This document shows, piece by piece, positions 42,701 through 50,753 of a stretch of 64,000 nt of DNA. How positions within the stretch are numbered: the stretch's first letter is position 1; each line of letters starts with the position of its first letter. The translations under genes and the position numbers were made by a program. The notes under the pieces are model-generated. The model had not been told where the DNA came from. It worked only from the letters and a program-made list of their open reading frames with translations, and did no database searches. Source of the DNA: Streptomyces pactum (GTDB lineage: Bacteria; Actinomycetota; Actinomycetes; Streptomycetales; Streptomycetaceae); the NCBI RefSeq assembly GCF_016031615.1, contig NZ_JACYXC010000001.1:62001-126000 (forward strand), in the 5' to 3' direction.

Positions 42701-43304
42701 CCGGCTGGACCGGGAACTGGCGCCGGAGAAGCTCGTCCGGAAGCTGCGGCGCGCCCGGCACGCACCGCACGCACGCGACCTCGTCGAGTCCCGCCCGCCG
42801 GGCGAGCCGGTGGACTGGGCCGCTCTCGAAGCCGCCCACGCAGTGGAACCGCTCCCGTACTGGCAGGACCTGGTCGGCATGGACGGCGTCCCCGAGGAGC
42901 TGAGACTGCGGCATGCGGCGCTGCTGCCCGAGCCCGGCCCCGACGGCCTGCCCGGCAGCGCGCGGGTCACCCGGGAACGGGCCCGGCACGGTCTCGGCGG
43001 CCGGTTCCACTGCGCGCCCACCACCCAGTTGGACGGGCTCCTGACAGCGGGACTGCTCGACGGTGCGGACCTGGTGCGCCTCGCTGCCCCGGCCGCCCGC
43101 CTGCTCGCCTACCTGGGCGCCGCCGCCCGCCGCACGGACGCCCCGCCCCAGGCCGAGGAGGCCCGCACAATCGTCGCGGGCCTGGTGCGCACCCGGCTCG
43201 GCACGGACCCGGCGGCCTGGCACCGGGTCGCCGAGCGGCTGACCGGCCTGGACCCCGCGTGGGATCCGAACTCGACGGTGGAGGCGCTGCTGGCCGTCCG
43301 GTAG
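39744..43304 (+). CDS. uncharacterised 1186-aa alpha-solenoid protein
   Basis: The product is 1186 aa from ATG 39744 (ATG 39735 is 9 bp upstream). I do not recognise a named family. The whole chain is Ala/Leu/Arg-rich and helical, with degenerate 25-35-residue repeats. Examples are HGDARLRAALARHPRLDTRV, LARLVAVGDARVAAAVYRNP, RLVELDDPEVDLTLLRHWNP and LARLAGRDVLGRSATTVCAK. These look like HEAT/leucine-rich-variant solenoid units. Residues about 525-575 are a Pro/Glu-rich linker joining two solenoid halves. No signal peptide or membrane segment is present, so it is cytosolic and probably a scaffold. No good Shine-Dalgarno is seen, so leaderless expression is possible. Confidence 0.78.
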   Translation: MTNTQVGAAERLLREIAGAGRAAKDTGPWRGAARSVVERTRPARSVAAEVAAAGGPDDDAAAHLRQMVERHLGADGARWRWLHDALAGYRGSLPELLAAPQAPTESDDALRPPAPRSVHRTLGLLLEHARPRHAAEAFVALPERVATELLTGGAHPAPTLVAAVVEHGDARLRAALARHPRLDTRVLARLVAVGDARVAAAVYRNPRTTQSLRRTIADRIDTVPLDEALRAELTAPDSEAPRTWLAPLLGSGDPQLVVAALRSGVRQVAQQYALLRIWERTGPDAVRAVLDDPAATFWLGRAVAEAVGQALAAPDGDGPGLLRARCEPYEDPARLPALLATTRGTSTLRDLLSEPYAHDLDALAEAHAATPFMPKACEELARHEAADDAQREAFRLSALNEPWRAAGRRAGNSTPPARRLAEEELDGSAAVWAEGMVAAGYLDPVELIGTARPAAAALAALARLAERDLLGTAAAELRGLTERHLGERRRAWAALDALLPQHKGTVAELIATAGKADPTAAPEPPAEPGSPARAEPAAGGPAEHPSVAEPVPPAVQNPSRRPPHRHERVHALAALDLLYTLAPDGAPPPGDPEVLRALADHEQATAPGLTTPGWFARACAAHAIPASRDGAGYEAPGLDQVRAALPETYGSGAQHTERAYVQGVLPAEELLSLLPARRLLLLPHDWRRLAFAGAWRAALARRLRAELGADADAWLRLAATVTASEAASEWLTWAQLLERTRSGASPAARPGTSIGRPRPATPDEAIELLEHGNHLWGWPEGTLLCLADPEVIAAVLPRLGPDGPWLLAAYLLRHDRTPQAALDRLLADRDRDALRVLAAQSRWMERSGAVERLVELDDPEVDLTLLRHWNPRSVTHRIVARSRPGTGRPSLGARVLADWRAGHAERPAGGLTWLCSAEPDLVEELLVREGSRLGLGHQLLGCLRLLRHGGADRLARLAGRDVLGRSATTVCAKALASADPAAVLRARLDRELAPEKLVRKLRRARHAPHARDLVESRPPGEPVDWAALEAAHAVEPLPYWQDLVGMDGVPEELRLRHAALLPEPGPDGLPGSARVTRERARHGLGGRFHCAPTTQLDGLLTAGLLDGADLVRLAAPAARLLAYLGAAARRTDAPPQAEEARTIVAGLVRTRLGTDPAAWHRVAERLTGLDPAWDPNSTVEALLAVR

Positions 43305-43387
43305 GCGACCACCGTCCTTGTCGTACCGGCCGGGCGACGGGGCCGGCACCCCTCGCCGGGCGGTGTTCGTCGCCGGGCGGGGTGGGG

Positions 43388-45706
43388 TCACGGTTCCGCG
43401 CGGAGGCACTCGATCAGGTAGTCGCCGGTGCGGGGGTCGAGGGTGACGCCGTGGGTCTCGCTGCGGAAGCCGGGGAAGCGGCGGTCGAAGTCCTCCAGGG
43501 CGCGGAGGTAGCGGAGCAGCGGGCCGTCGGTGGTGCCGGTGGACTCGCCGGGCATGAGGACGGGGATGCCGGGCGGCGTGACGGTGACCATGGCGGCGGC
43601 GACGCGGTCCGCGGCCTTCGCCACCGGGACGCGTTCGGTGCCGCCGCGGATCAGCTTCTGGTAGCAGTGCTGCGGTGGCAGTACCGGCTCGGGCAGGTGA
43701 CGGAACGCGGCGTCGAGCGCGTCGATCAACTCGGCCCGGGCCAGGTGCTCGTGCATCTGCAGACACAGCTGTTCGAGGGTGAGCCCGGCGTAGCGGTCGG
43801 AGTACTCGCCGACCAGGTCGGGCAGTGCCCGCTCCAGCGGGGCGCCGCCGTCGTGGAGGGCCTTGAAGTCCATCAGGGCGTCCATGAGGGTGCCCCACTT
43901 GCCCTTGGTGATGCCCATGGAGAAGAGGATCAGCGTGCTGTAGCTGTCGGTCTTCTCCACCACGATCCCGCGGGTGGCGAGATAGGCGGTGAGGATCCGG
44001 GCGGGAACGCCCCACTCGGACCGCCGGCCGGTGGCGGTGATGCCCGGGCAGGTGAGCGTGACCTTGATCGGGTCGAGCAGGCAGTCCCCCTCTTCGAGGC
44101 CGGTGAAGCCGTGCCATTCGGCGCCCGGTTCCAGGTACCAGCAGCGCGGCTCCCGTGCGAGCAGGGAGGCGGGAAGCTCGGTGAAGTCGGTCCGCTCGCC
44201 GGTGCGGGGGTCGGTGAGGGAGTCCGGCTGCCACACGCCGAAGAACCACCCCGGCCGGTCGCCCGCGTCGGCGATCCGCCGCCCCGTGGTCACGACGGCC
44301 TTCCGGAAGCGGATGGCCTCGATGACGGCCTCGTCGATGAGCGCCCGGCCCGGTGCGCCGTCCATCATGGCCGTGGCCACGTCCAGCGAGGCGATCCCCG
44401 GATAGAAGGGGGATGTGGTGCCGTGCATCATGAACGCCTCGTTGAACCGGTCGTGGTCGACCGGCGCCCTCGGCGCCGACTTCACATGCACCATCGCGGT
44501 CTGCGACAGGGCCGCGAGGAGCTTGTGGGTCGACTGGGTGGCGAACACCGTGGGCCGCACCTCGTCGTCGAGGGCGTCCGGGCCGACCGCCATCCCGTAC
44601 CGGCCCTCGTAGAGCGGATGGAAGCGCGCGTAGCCGAACCACGCCTCGTCGAAGTGCAGGCGGGGGGTGCTGGGTGCCAGCCGGCGGGCGGTGCGCACGG
44701 CGTCGTAGCACAGGCCGTCGTAGGTGGAGTTGGTGATCACCGCGTACTGGGCCCGGGGAGAGACGGCGCCGGCCGTGAGCGGGTTCGCCCCCACCGTGGC
44801 CCGTACCGCCGCCGGGTCGGTGTGTGCCGACGGCACCGGCCCGGCCAGTCCGTACCCGTTGCGGGTGGGCACCAGGTAGACGGGGCGGGCGCCGGAGATC
44901 ACCAGGCCGTGCAGGACGGACTTGTGGCAGTTGCGGTCCACCAGCGCGATCTCGTCGCGGGTGACGCTGTAGTGGCCCACCATGCGGTCGGCCGTGGAGT
45001 CCCCGTGCAGCACGAAGTAGGTCCGGTCCGCGCCGAAGACGCGGGCCGCGTTGCGTTCGGCCTCGCCGATCGGGCCGGTGTGCTCGAACAGCGAGCCCAG
45101 CTCGCCGACCGAGATCGACAGGTCCGTGCGGAACAGGCGCTCGCCGTAGTAGTCGAAGAACTGCCGGCCGACCGGGGACTTCAGGAACGCGACGCCACCG
45201 GAGTGCGCCGGGGTGTGCCAGGAGTACTCGTGCGCCTGGTCGAAGCGGCGCAGCGCCTTGAAGAAGGGCGGCAGGATCGCCTCGTGGTAGCCGCGGGCGG
45301 CGGAGGCCACCCGCCCGGCGATGAAGGCGGGGGTGTCCTCGAACGGCCAGACGTAGCCGGAGACCACCTCGGAGACCCACAGCGGCAGTTGCTCGAACGC
45401 CTGGCCGTCGTCCGCCCCGTGCGCCATCACCAGGAGCACCGGCAGGTCCTTGAACCGCTGTCCGATCAGCCGTAGGACGGCCGCGCCACCGCCCTCGGGA
45501 TCCGGATCACCGCCGGGCAGGTCCCAGGCCACCACCGCTCCCGCGAGACCGGCCTCCATCCGCAGGACGGCCCGGGCGTCCTCGACGTGCGAAGCCCACC
45601 GCACCTCCAGTCCCTGGGATTCCAGTTCCTTGCCGATCCTGGTCAGCTGCTCGCCGACACGGACCGGACCCTCGGGCACCGCCACCAGAACCGCACCGTT
45701 CACCAT
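43388..45706 (-). CDS. Orn/Lys/Arg decarboxylase, PLP-dependent (inducible type)
   Basis: The product is 772 aa. The N-terminal wing domain is receiver-like (AVLVAVPEGPVRVGEQLTRI, VVAWDLPGGDPDP). The fold-type I core contains AHEYSWHTPAHSGGVAFLKS, RTYFVLHGDSTADRMVGHYS, LVDRNCHKSVLHGLVISGAR, RLHFDEAWFGYARFHPLYEG and the PLP lysine in FATQSTHKLLAALSQ. The C-terminal domain ends DPRTGDYLIECLRAEP. Length and layout are those of AdiA/LdcI/SpeF-type basic amino-acid decarboxylases, which make agmatine, cadaverine or putrescine. The substrate cannot be settled by eye. The ATG at 45706 lies 8 nt after AGGAG. A polyamine/ethanolamine-type catabolic locus lies 10 kb away, but no direct link is shown. 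Confidence 0.92.
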   Translation of the reverse strand: MVNGAVLVAVPEGPVRVGEQLTRIGKELESQGLEVRWASHVEDARAVLRMEAGLAGAVVAWDLPGGDPDPEGGGAAVLRLIGQRFKDLPVLLVMAHGADDGQAFEQLPLWVSEVVSGYVWPFEDTPAFIAGRVASAARGYHEAILPPFFKALRRFDQAHEYSWHTPAHSGGVAFLKSPVGRQFFDYYGERLFRTDLSISVGELGSLFEHTGPIGEAERNAARVFGADRTYFVLHGDSTADRMVGHYSVTRDEIALVDRNCHKSVLHGLVISGARPVYLVPTRNGYGLAGPVPSAHTDPAAVRATVGANPLTAGAVSPRAQYAVITNSTYDGLCYDAVRTARRLAPSTPRLHFDEAWFGYARFHPLYEGRYGMAVGPDALDDEVRPTVFATQSTHKLLAALSQTAMVHVKSAPRAPVDHDRFNEAFMMHGTTSPFYPGIASLDVATAMMDGAPGRALIDEAVIEAIRFRKAVVTTGRRIADAGDRPGWFFGVWQPDSLTDPRTGERTDFTELPASLLAREPRCWYLEPGAEWHGFTGLEEGDCLLDPIKVTLTCPGITATGRRSEWGVPARILTAYLATRGIVVEKTDSYSTLILFSMGITKGKWGTLMDALMDFKALHDGGAPLERALPDLVGEYSDRYAGLTLEQLCLQMHEHLARAELIDALDAAFRHLPEPVLPPQHCYQKLIRGGTERVPVAKAADRVAAAMVTVTPPGIPVLMPGESTGTTDGPLLRYLRALEDFDRRFPGFRSETHGVTLDPRTGDYLIECLRAEP

Positions 45707-46250
45707 GCCCAGCACTCCTGCCGATTCCGGGGATGTGGAAGGCCCCTCAGTGTCCTCTCGCCCGGGCCCGGCGCACCGATTTTCAGATCGGCTTCACCGG
45801 ATCGGGTGGCCGATCGCGGTTCGGCCCCGGCCGGCACGGTCCCTCGCGTATCCGGCCGGCCGTCCGGTCCGCAGCGGGTGACAGCGACGTCACTCCGCAG
45901 GAGGTGGAGGAGCACACGTTGCTGCGCGCCGCGCGGCCGGAACGTGGACGGTTCGAGGCACCGCCGCGGGGGCGTAACGGGCTGGGGACATGCCCGCCCG
46001 GGCCTGCCCCCGGGCCCTGGCCGACTCCTTCGCCACCGTCCTGCGGGGACTTGCGCAACGAGCCCAGGACGGGCCGAGGCCTGCCTGCCGACCGCGGCGG
46101 CCGACGTGGCGCCGGCCTGCCCGGCCGGCAGGGCGACACCGGTCTGTTCGCTCTCCCCGACCAGCGGGACCACGTTCCACGGCGGTGCTGCCCTCGCCGT
46201 CGATCTCGCGGACGCGTGCGCGCAGCCGCCGGCACAGGTGCCGGCGCGTG
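45707..46250. other. gap without a supported gene
   Basis: Contains the decarboxylase promoter at its left end. Frames on both strands are short of family resemblance. A decayed gene cannot be excluded. Confidence 0.35.
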
Positions 46251-46583
46251 TCATTCCGTCGGAGTGCCGATCCGAAGCCGGTTGCCGTCAGGGTCGCGCA
46301 GCTCGATCTCACGTGCCCACGGGGCGTCCTGCACCCGCACCCCGAACTCGGAGGCGATGGCCTCGACGTCATGTACACGGAGGTAGACCAACGTGTCGGG
46401 GCGGGCATCGCCCTCGTGCTCCGACAGGAACAACCGCACTCCGCCCCGGGCGACCTCGACGAACGCCGGAAGTTCCGGTTCGAAGCGGTGTTCCCACTGC
46501 TTGGCGAAGCCCAGTCGCTCGTACCAGGCGGCCGCCGCCCCGGCATCCTCGACCCGGAGAATGGGAATGGCTTCCTCGTTCAT
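46251..46583 (-). CDS. VOC-superfamily protein (glyoxalase/bleomycin-resistance type)
   Basis: The product is 110 aa. ILRVEDAGAAAAWYERLGFA, VEVARGGVRLFLSEHEGDAR and the closing ELRDPDGNRLRIG are the standard halves of a single vicinal-oxygen-chelate domain. FVEVARG and the final E/D-rich strand resemble bleomycin-resistance-type binders that dimerise and sequester a ligand. Metal-binding residues are not convincing, so binding is likelier than catalysis. ATG at 46581-46583. A large hairpin lies between it and the upstream DoxX gene. Confidence 0.85.
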   Translation of the reverse strand: MNEEAIPILRVEDAGAAAAWYERLGFAKQWEHRFEPELPAFVEVARGGVRLFLSEHEGDARPDTLVYLRVHDVEAIASEFGVRVQDAPWAREIELRDPDGNRLRIGTPTE

Positions 46584-46681
46584 GGCGTCATCGTCGCAGA
46601 TCACCCCGGCCGGCCGCTGTCTCCGCCCGTACGGTGGACGGCACCGCTCCCCCGCAGCGGCCTGCCGTCCCCGGCGGGCTC

Positions 46682-46728
46682 CCGGCACCCGGCCGGAGCC
46701 CTCCGTGAGGGCTCCGGCCGGGTGCCGG
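46682..46728 (-). terminator. very strong hairpin (22-bp perfect stem, 3-nt loop)
   Basis: Positions 46682-46703 and 46707-46728 are exact reverse complements around CGT. The structure lies 130 bp past the DoxX stop and 99 bp before the VOC start, both on the minus strand, so it probably ends DoxX transcription. There is no U-tract. Confidence 0.7.
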
Positions 46729-46857
46729 TGGCGCGGACGACGGTGGAGTGCCGGCGCACCATTCCGGTCTGACGGACCTCCTTCACACCCGGCGGGTGAG
46801 CCGACGGACCGGGAGCGGCCCGCCCGCCCGGTCACCTTCGTGGCTCCTGCCCGGCGG

Positions 46858-47301
46858 TCAGTGCGTCCGCCGCTTGCCGTGGTAGCGCTGGGCGAGCCGG
46901 GCGAGGGCGACAGCACCGAGCAGCAGGCCGAAGTCGCGCAGCGCGATGTCGTAGTAGTCGGGGATGGTGAGCAGGTTGACGATGATGCCCGCGAGCCATG
47001 CGGCCACCAGCCAGCCCCCGAAGCGCGGGGCGAGCGCGACGACAAGGCCTGCGACGATTTCGATCACTCCGACGGCGTACATGGCCTGCTGGGCGCTGCC
47101 CGGCACGATGTCGTTGATCCAGGGCGCGAGGTAGGTGGGCCAGTCCACGAGCAGGTTGGCGAACTTGTCCAGCCCGAACAGGATCGGCGCCACCGTGAAC
47201 CCGGTGCGCAGGATGACGAACGCCTGGTAGCCGGGGTCGGCGAGCGCGGCCCGACGCGAGTCGGCGGACGGAGTGGTTGTGGTTGCGGTTGCGGACGACA
47301 T
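46858..47301 (-). CDS. DoxX-family membrane protein
   Basis: The product is 147 aa from ATG 47301 (GGTGGGCGTC before it). Four hydrophobic helices are visible: FVILRTGFTVAPILFGLDKF, YAVGVIEIVAGLVVALAP, FGGWLVAAWLAGIIVNLL and FGLLLGAVALARLA, with WPTYLAPWINDIVPGSAQQA between the first two. This is the plan of DoxX-like integral membrane proteins, which occur in thiosulfate oxidation and in membrane redox complexes. It is divergent from a SufR-like Cys-rich regulator, which probably controls it, linking it to redox or Fe-S status (inference). Confidence 0.88.
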   Translation of the reverse strand: MSSATATTTTPSADSRRAALADPGYQAFVILRTGFTVAPILFGLDKFANLLVDWPTYLAPWINDIVPGSAQQAMYAVGVIEIVAGLVVALAPRFGGWLVAAWLAGIIVNLLTIPDYYDIALRDFGLLLGAVALARLAQRYHGKRRTH

Positions 47302-47370
47302 GACGCCCACCCTTCTATCGACAACTCTCACTATCAATAGAAGCGCGCCGGCTTTCTTTAGTCAATCGCC
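47302..47370. promoter_or_regulatory. divergent promoter region, DoxX / SufR-like regulator
   Basis: This 69-bp gap is markedly AT-richer than its surroundings. On the minus strand TTGACT and TCTATT, 18 bp apart, form a plausible sigma-70-type promoter for doxX. The regulator probably binds the overlapping ATAGAAG...CTTTAGT region. Confidence 0.5.
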
Positions 47371-48090
47371 ATGGGTTTTACACTGGTGTTCGTGGATCAC
47401 CCGAAGGAAGCACCCCGCCCCGAGATCGCCGCCGTCGCCGCGCTCGACGAACCGAACCGCAGGAGGCTCTACGACTACGTCGTGCGCCGGCCGGGGCCGG
47501 TCAGCCGCGACGAGGCCGCCGAGGCCCTCGGCCTTGCCCGGCAGACCGCCGCGTTCCACCTGGACCGGCTGACCGACGAAGCCCTGCTCGACGTCGTCTA
47601 CGAACGGCGCAGCGGTCGCACCGGCCCGGGTGCGGGCCGGCCCGCCAAGCTCTACAAGCGTTCCAGCAAGCAGGTCACCGTCAGCCTGCCCGAGCGCCAC
47701 TACGAGCTGGCCGGACGGCTCCTCGCCCAGGCGCTGGAGGAATCCGAGGCCACCGGTGAACCGGTCCGTCCGGTCCTGCACCGCAAGGCCCACGAGCTGG
47801 GCACACAGCTCGCCGGGCCCGACGGGGCGGGCGTGTTCGCCGTGCTGGAGGCCAACGGCTTCGAACCCCGCCGTGACGGTGACGCCATCGTGCTGGGCAA
47901 CTGCCCCTTCCACGCGCTCGCCCGCGAACACACCCGGACGGTGTGCGGCATGAACCTCCACCTGCTGCGTGGCGTGCTGGACGGGCTCGCCGAGAGCGAC
48001 CTCCAGGCGTGCCTGGCACCCGGCCCCGGGCACTGCTGCGTCCGCCTGGAACCGGCTCCCCCACCGGCCACCGGCGTGCGCCCGTCCTGA
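47371..48090 (+). CDS. ArsR/SufR-like (COG2345-type) regulator, second paralogue
   Basis: The product is 239 aa (ATG 47371) or 232 aa (GTG 47392). The winged helix is ALDEPNRRRLYDYVVRRPGP, SRDEAAEALGLARQTAAFHL and DRLTDEALLDVV with a GPGAGRPAKLYKR wing, the same as in the protein at 10801-11526. The C-terminal domain has ILGNCPF-type VLGNCPFHALAREHTRTVCG, then CLAPGPGHCCVRLE. The conserved Cys-x-x-His, second Cys and Cys-Cys pair suggest an Fe-S cluster or metal. It is divergent from DoxX and likely controls it. The pair of paralogues 36 kb apart offers a natural test of the cysteine set. Confidence 0.87.
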   Translation: MGFTLVFVDHPKEAPRPEIAAVAALDEPNRRRLYDYVVRRPGPVSRDEAAEALGLARQTAAFHLDRLTDEALLDVVYERRSGRTGPGAGRPAKLYKRSSKQVTVSLPERHYELAGRLLAQALEESEATGEPVRPVLHRKAHELGTQLAGPDGAGVFAVLEANGFEPRRDGDAIVLGNCPFHALAREHTRTVCGMNLHLLRGVLDGLAESDLQACLAPGPGHCCVRLEPAPPPATGVRPS

Positions 48091-48355
48091 GGCGGGGCAC
48101 CGCCCGCGGTCCCTGATCCCGCGAGGAGCACCCCGGAGCCGCGGTCGATCGCCCCGCGCCGCGCCGTGCGGGGCCGCTTCGTCCGGCCCTGCCGGAGGAC
48201 ACCCTCCGACGACCGTGGTCCGCGGCGGTCGTCGGGTCCTTCGTCCACCACCCGGGCGGAGCGCGTCGTTCACCATCACCGCATCTCCCCGCTCCCCACA
48301 CGTGCTTGGGACCGAGCATCTACTGTGGTCTGAATCCAGGTGTCGAGGGGGGCGC

Positions 48356-50459
48356 ATGCCAGGCGAAAACAGGGCCGGAACCGGTGGTGGCTCCGACGGA
48401 CCGTGGGCGGGTCTCACACCCCAGCAGGCGGGCTCCGGGGCGGCTCAGCGATGGCCGACGGCATCGTCCCACGAGGCCTCGTCCACGTCCGGCCGCCCGC
48501 AGGTGGTGATCGAGGGCCGCTACGAGCTGCTGGAACCGATCGGCAGCGGCGGCATGGGCGAGGTGTGGAAGGCCCATGACCGGCGGCTGCGCCGGTTCGT
48601 CGCCGTCAAGGGCCTGCTCGACCGGAACGCGGTGACCCCTGGTTCCCAGGCCGCGGCGATGCGGCGGGCGCGCCGGGAGGCGGAGGCCATAGCCAAGATC
48701 GAGCACCCGAACGTGGTGACGGTTCACGACCAGGTCGAGACCGACAACCAGGTCTGGATCGTGATGAAGCTGCTCGACGCCGGGTCGTTGGCGGATCTGC
48801 TCCACGAGCAGAAGGTGCTCGCCGTGCCGAGGGCGGCGGACATCGGCCACCAGATCCTCCAGGGTTTGCGGGCGGTGCACGCGGCGTCGGTCCTCCACCG
48901 CGACGTGAAGCCGGCCAATGTGCTGGTCCGGGACGACGGACACGTGATCCTGGTGGACTTCGGGATCGCGACGTTCGAGGGAGCCACCCCGCTGACCCGG
49001 TCGGGCAGCGTCATCGGCACGCCCCCGTACCAGGCGCCGGAGCTGTTCTTCGGCGGGCCCACCCCCGCCTCGGACCTGTGGGCACTGGGCGTCACGCTGT
49101 ACGAGATGGTCGAGGGCCGGCTTCCGTTCGACGGCCGGGAGCCCTGGGAGGTCCAGGCGAGCATCGAGCGGTCCCCGGACCCGGTCCTGCGGTACGCGGG
49201 CCCGCTCGCCCCGGTGATCCAGGGGCTGCTGCGCACGCATCCCGACGAGCGTCTGGACGCCTCCACTGCGGAGGGCATGCTGCGCGAAGTGCTGGGCGCT
49301 CCGTCGAACGCCGTCCCCGCCGGGGCCGCGCCGCAGCCGCCGGGGCCCGCACGCGCCCCGGAGCCCGCGCCCGCCCCGCACCGGAGCCCGCACCCGCACG
49401 GAGCCGCGCCCGCGCCGGTTCCGGCATCGGAGCCCGCGTCGGCCCCGGCTCCCCGCGCGCCTCCGCTCCCCCGGCCGCCCGGGAAAGGACCCCGGGCCCG
49501 CCTCCCGGAAGGGCGCGAAGAGGGCGGTCGCGGTGGCTCTCGCCGTGACGTTGCTGACCACCGCCGGCTGGCTCGTGGCGAACGGATCCGGCTCGGACCC
49601 CGGCACGGGCGAGAAGGCCAGGGCCGACGGTGCCGCCGGCCCGGACGGCCGGGGTGGCGACGCCGAGGCGCAGGCATGGGCGGAGTGGCGGAAGGCCCAT
49701 CCCCAGCTGAAGATCGGCGTCAAGGCCGATCAGCGAGGACTGAGCCTGAAGGTGAAGGACGGCGAGGGCAAGGACACGTACGCGGGTTTCGACATCGACA
49801 TGGCGTACAAGGTCGCCCGTGGCCTGGGATACCGGGACAACGACGTCACGTTCGTCGATGTCACGTCCGGGAACCGGGACAGCCACCTGAAGAGGAAGGC
49901 GGTGGATCTCGTCATCGCCTCGTACACCATGAAGGAAAGCGCCGAGATCGACTTCGTCGGCCCGTACTACGAGGCGGGCCGGGGATTCCTGGTGCGCACG
50001 GACTCGGTGAGACACGGGGAGATCAAGGACGACAGCTATCTGCAGACCGAGAAGGTGGAGGTGTGCACCGCCAGGGGCTCGACCTACGCGAAGGACCTTC
50101 CCTCCCGCGGCTTCACCTTGATGAAGTCGCTGCCCAGCACCTACGAGATCTGCCTGGAGCAGCTGCTGAGCGAAAGGACGAAGGTCTACGCGGTCGCCTC
50201 GGACGACGCCGTGCTCGCGGGCTACGCCCGGTCGGACACGGTCAAGATGCTGGACACCATGGAGGGCACGGAGGAATACGGAGTGGCCATGCGCTCCGGA
50301 ACGCCGGCCCTGAAGAAGAGGGTGTGCGCGGCGGTGGCGGCGATCCTTGAGGACAGGCCTGGGTGGAACGCCATGTACCAGAGGAATCTGGCCCCGCTGC
50401 TCAAGAAGCCCACGCCGGGCGTCCCCGACCTGGACCCGGAGGTGTGCCCGCAGAGCTGA
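48356..50459 (+). pseudogene. Ser/Thr protein kinase fused to an extracellular glutamate-binding-like domain, frameshifted
   Basis: The first frame (ATG 48356) encodes a complete Hanks-type kinase: GSGGMGEVWKAHD P-loop, Lys85 in FVAVKGLL, Asp183 in HRDVKPANVL, Asp201 in VDFGIATFEG and GTPPYQAPELFF. A Pro-rich juxtamembrane segment follows to about 49490. In the next frame GAKRAVAVALAVTLLTTAGW is a membrane helix, and KIGVKADQRGLSLKVKDGEG with FDIDMAYKVARGLGYRDNDV starts a family-3 solute-binding domain ending at TGA 50459. Intact versions of this kinase/substrate-binding fusion exist in Streptomyces. Removing one base in GGGAAAGG near 49490 restores a single protein of about 700 aa. It would sense an amino-acid-like ligand outside the cell and phosphorylate proteins inside. 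Confidence 0.85.
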
Positions 50460-50753
50460 GCGGAACCGGCGGGACCGCCGCCCCGGCCGGGGGCCCGCCC
50501 TACCCGGGGGACAAGGCGCGGATCGGCGCCTCCCTGGGGACAAGGCGCGGGTCGGCGCCGTCCCCGGCCGTCGTCCCGCCGCGGAGGCGGCGGCCGCGCG
50601 CCCTGGCGACCGGGCGGCCGCCGCCTCCGAGGGTGGGGCAGTGTCCCGACGGCGCGGACGACGCCGGGCCCGGCCGGCCCGGGAGGCCGGTCCGGTCCCC
50701 ACGGAGCTGCCGGACCGCGAGAAGACCGCCGTTCCGGTGGTGCCGGTCCGGTG
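50460..50753. repeat. intergenic gap with a 24-bp direct repeat
   Basis: Two copies of a 24-bp unit (50507-50530 and 50536-50559, beginning GGGGACAAGGCGCGG, one mismatch) lie 29 bp apart between the convergent kinase and reductase genes. Probably a local slippage product. No gene seen. Confidence 0.5.

Noticed and set aside
41825..45475. 1216-aa plus-strand open frame crossing two genes
   Set aside because: It overlaps the end of the solenoid gene and runs antisense to the decarboxylase. Composition is typical of an antisense frame.
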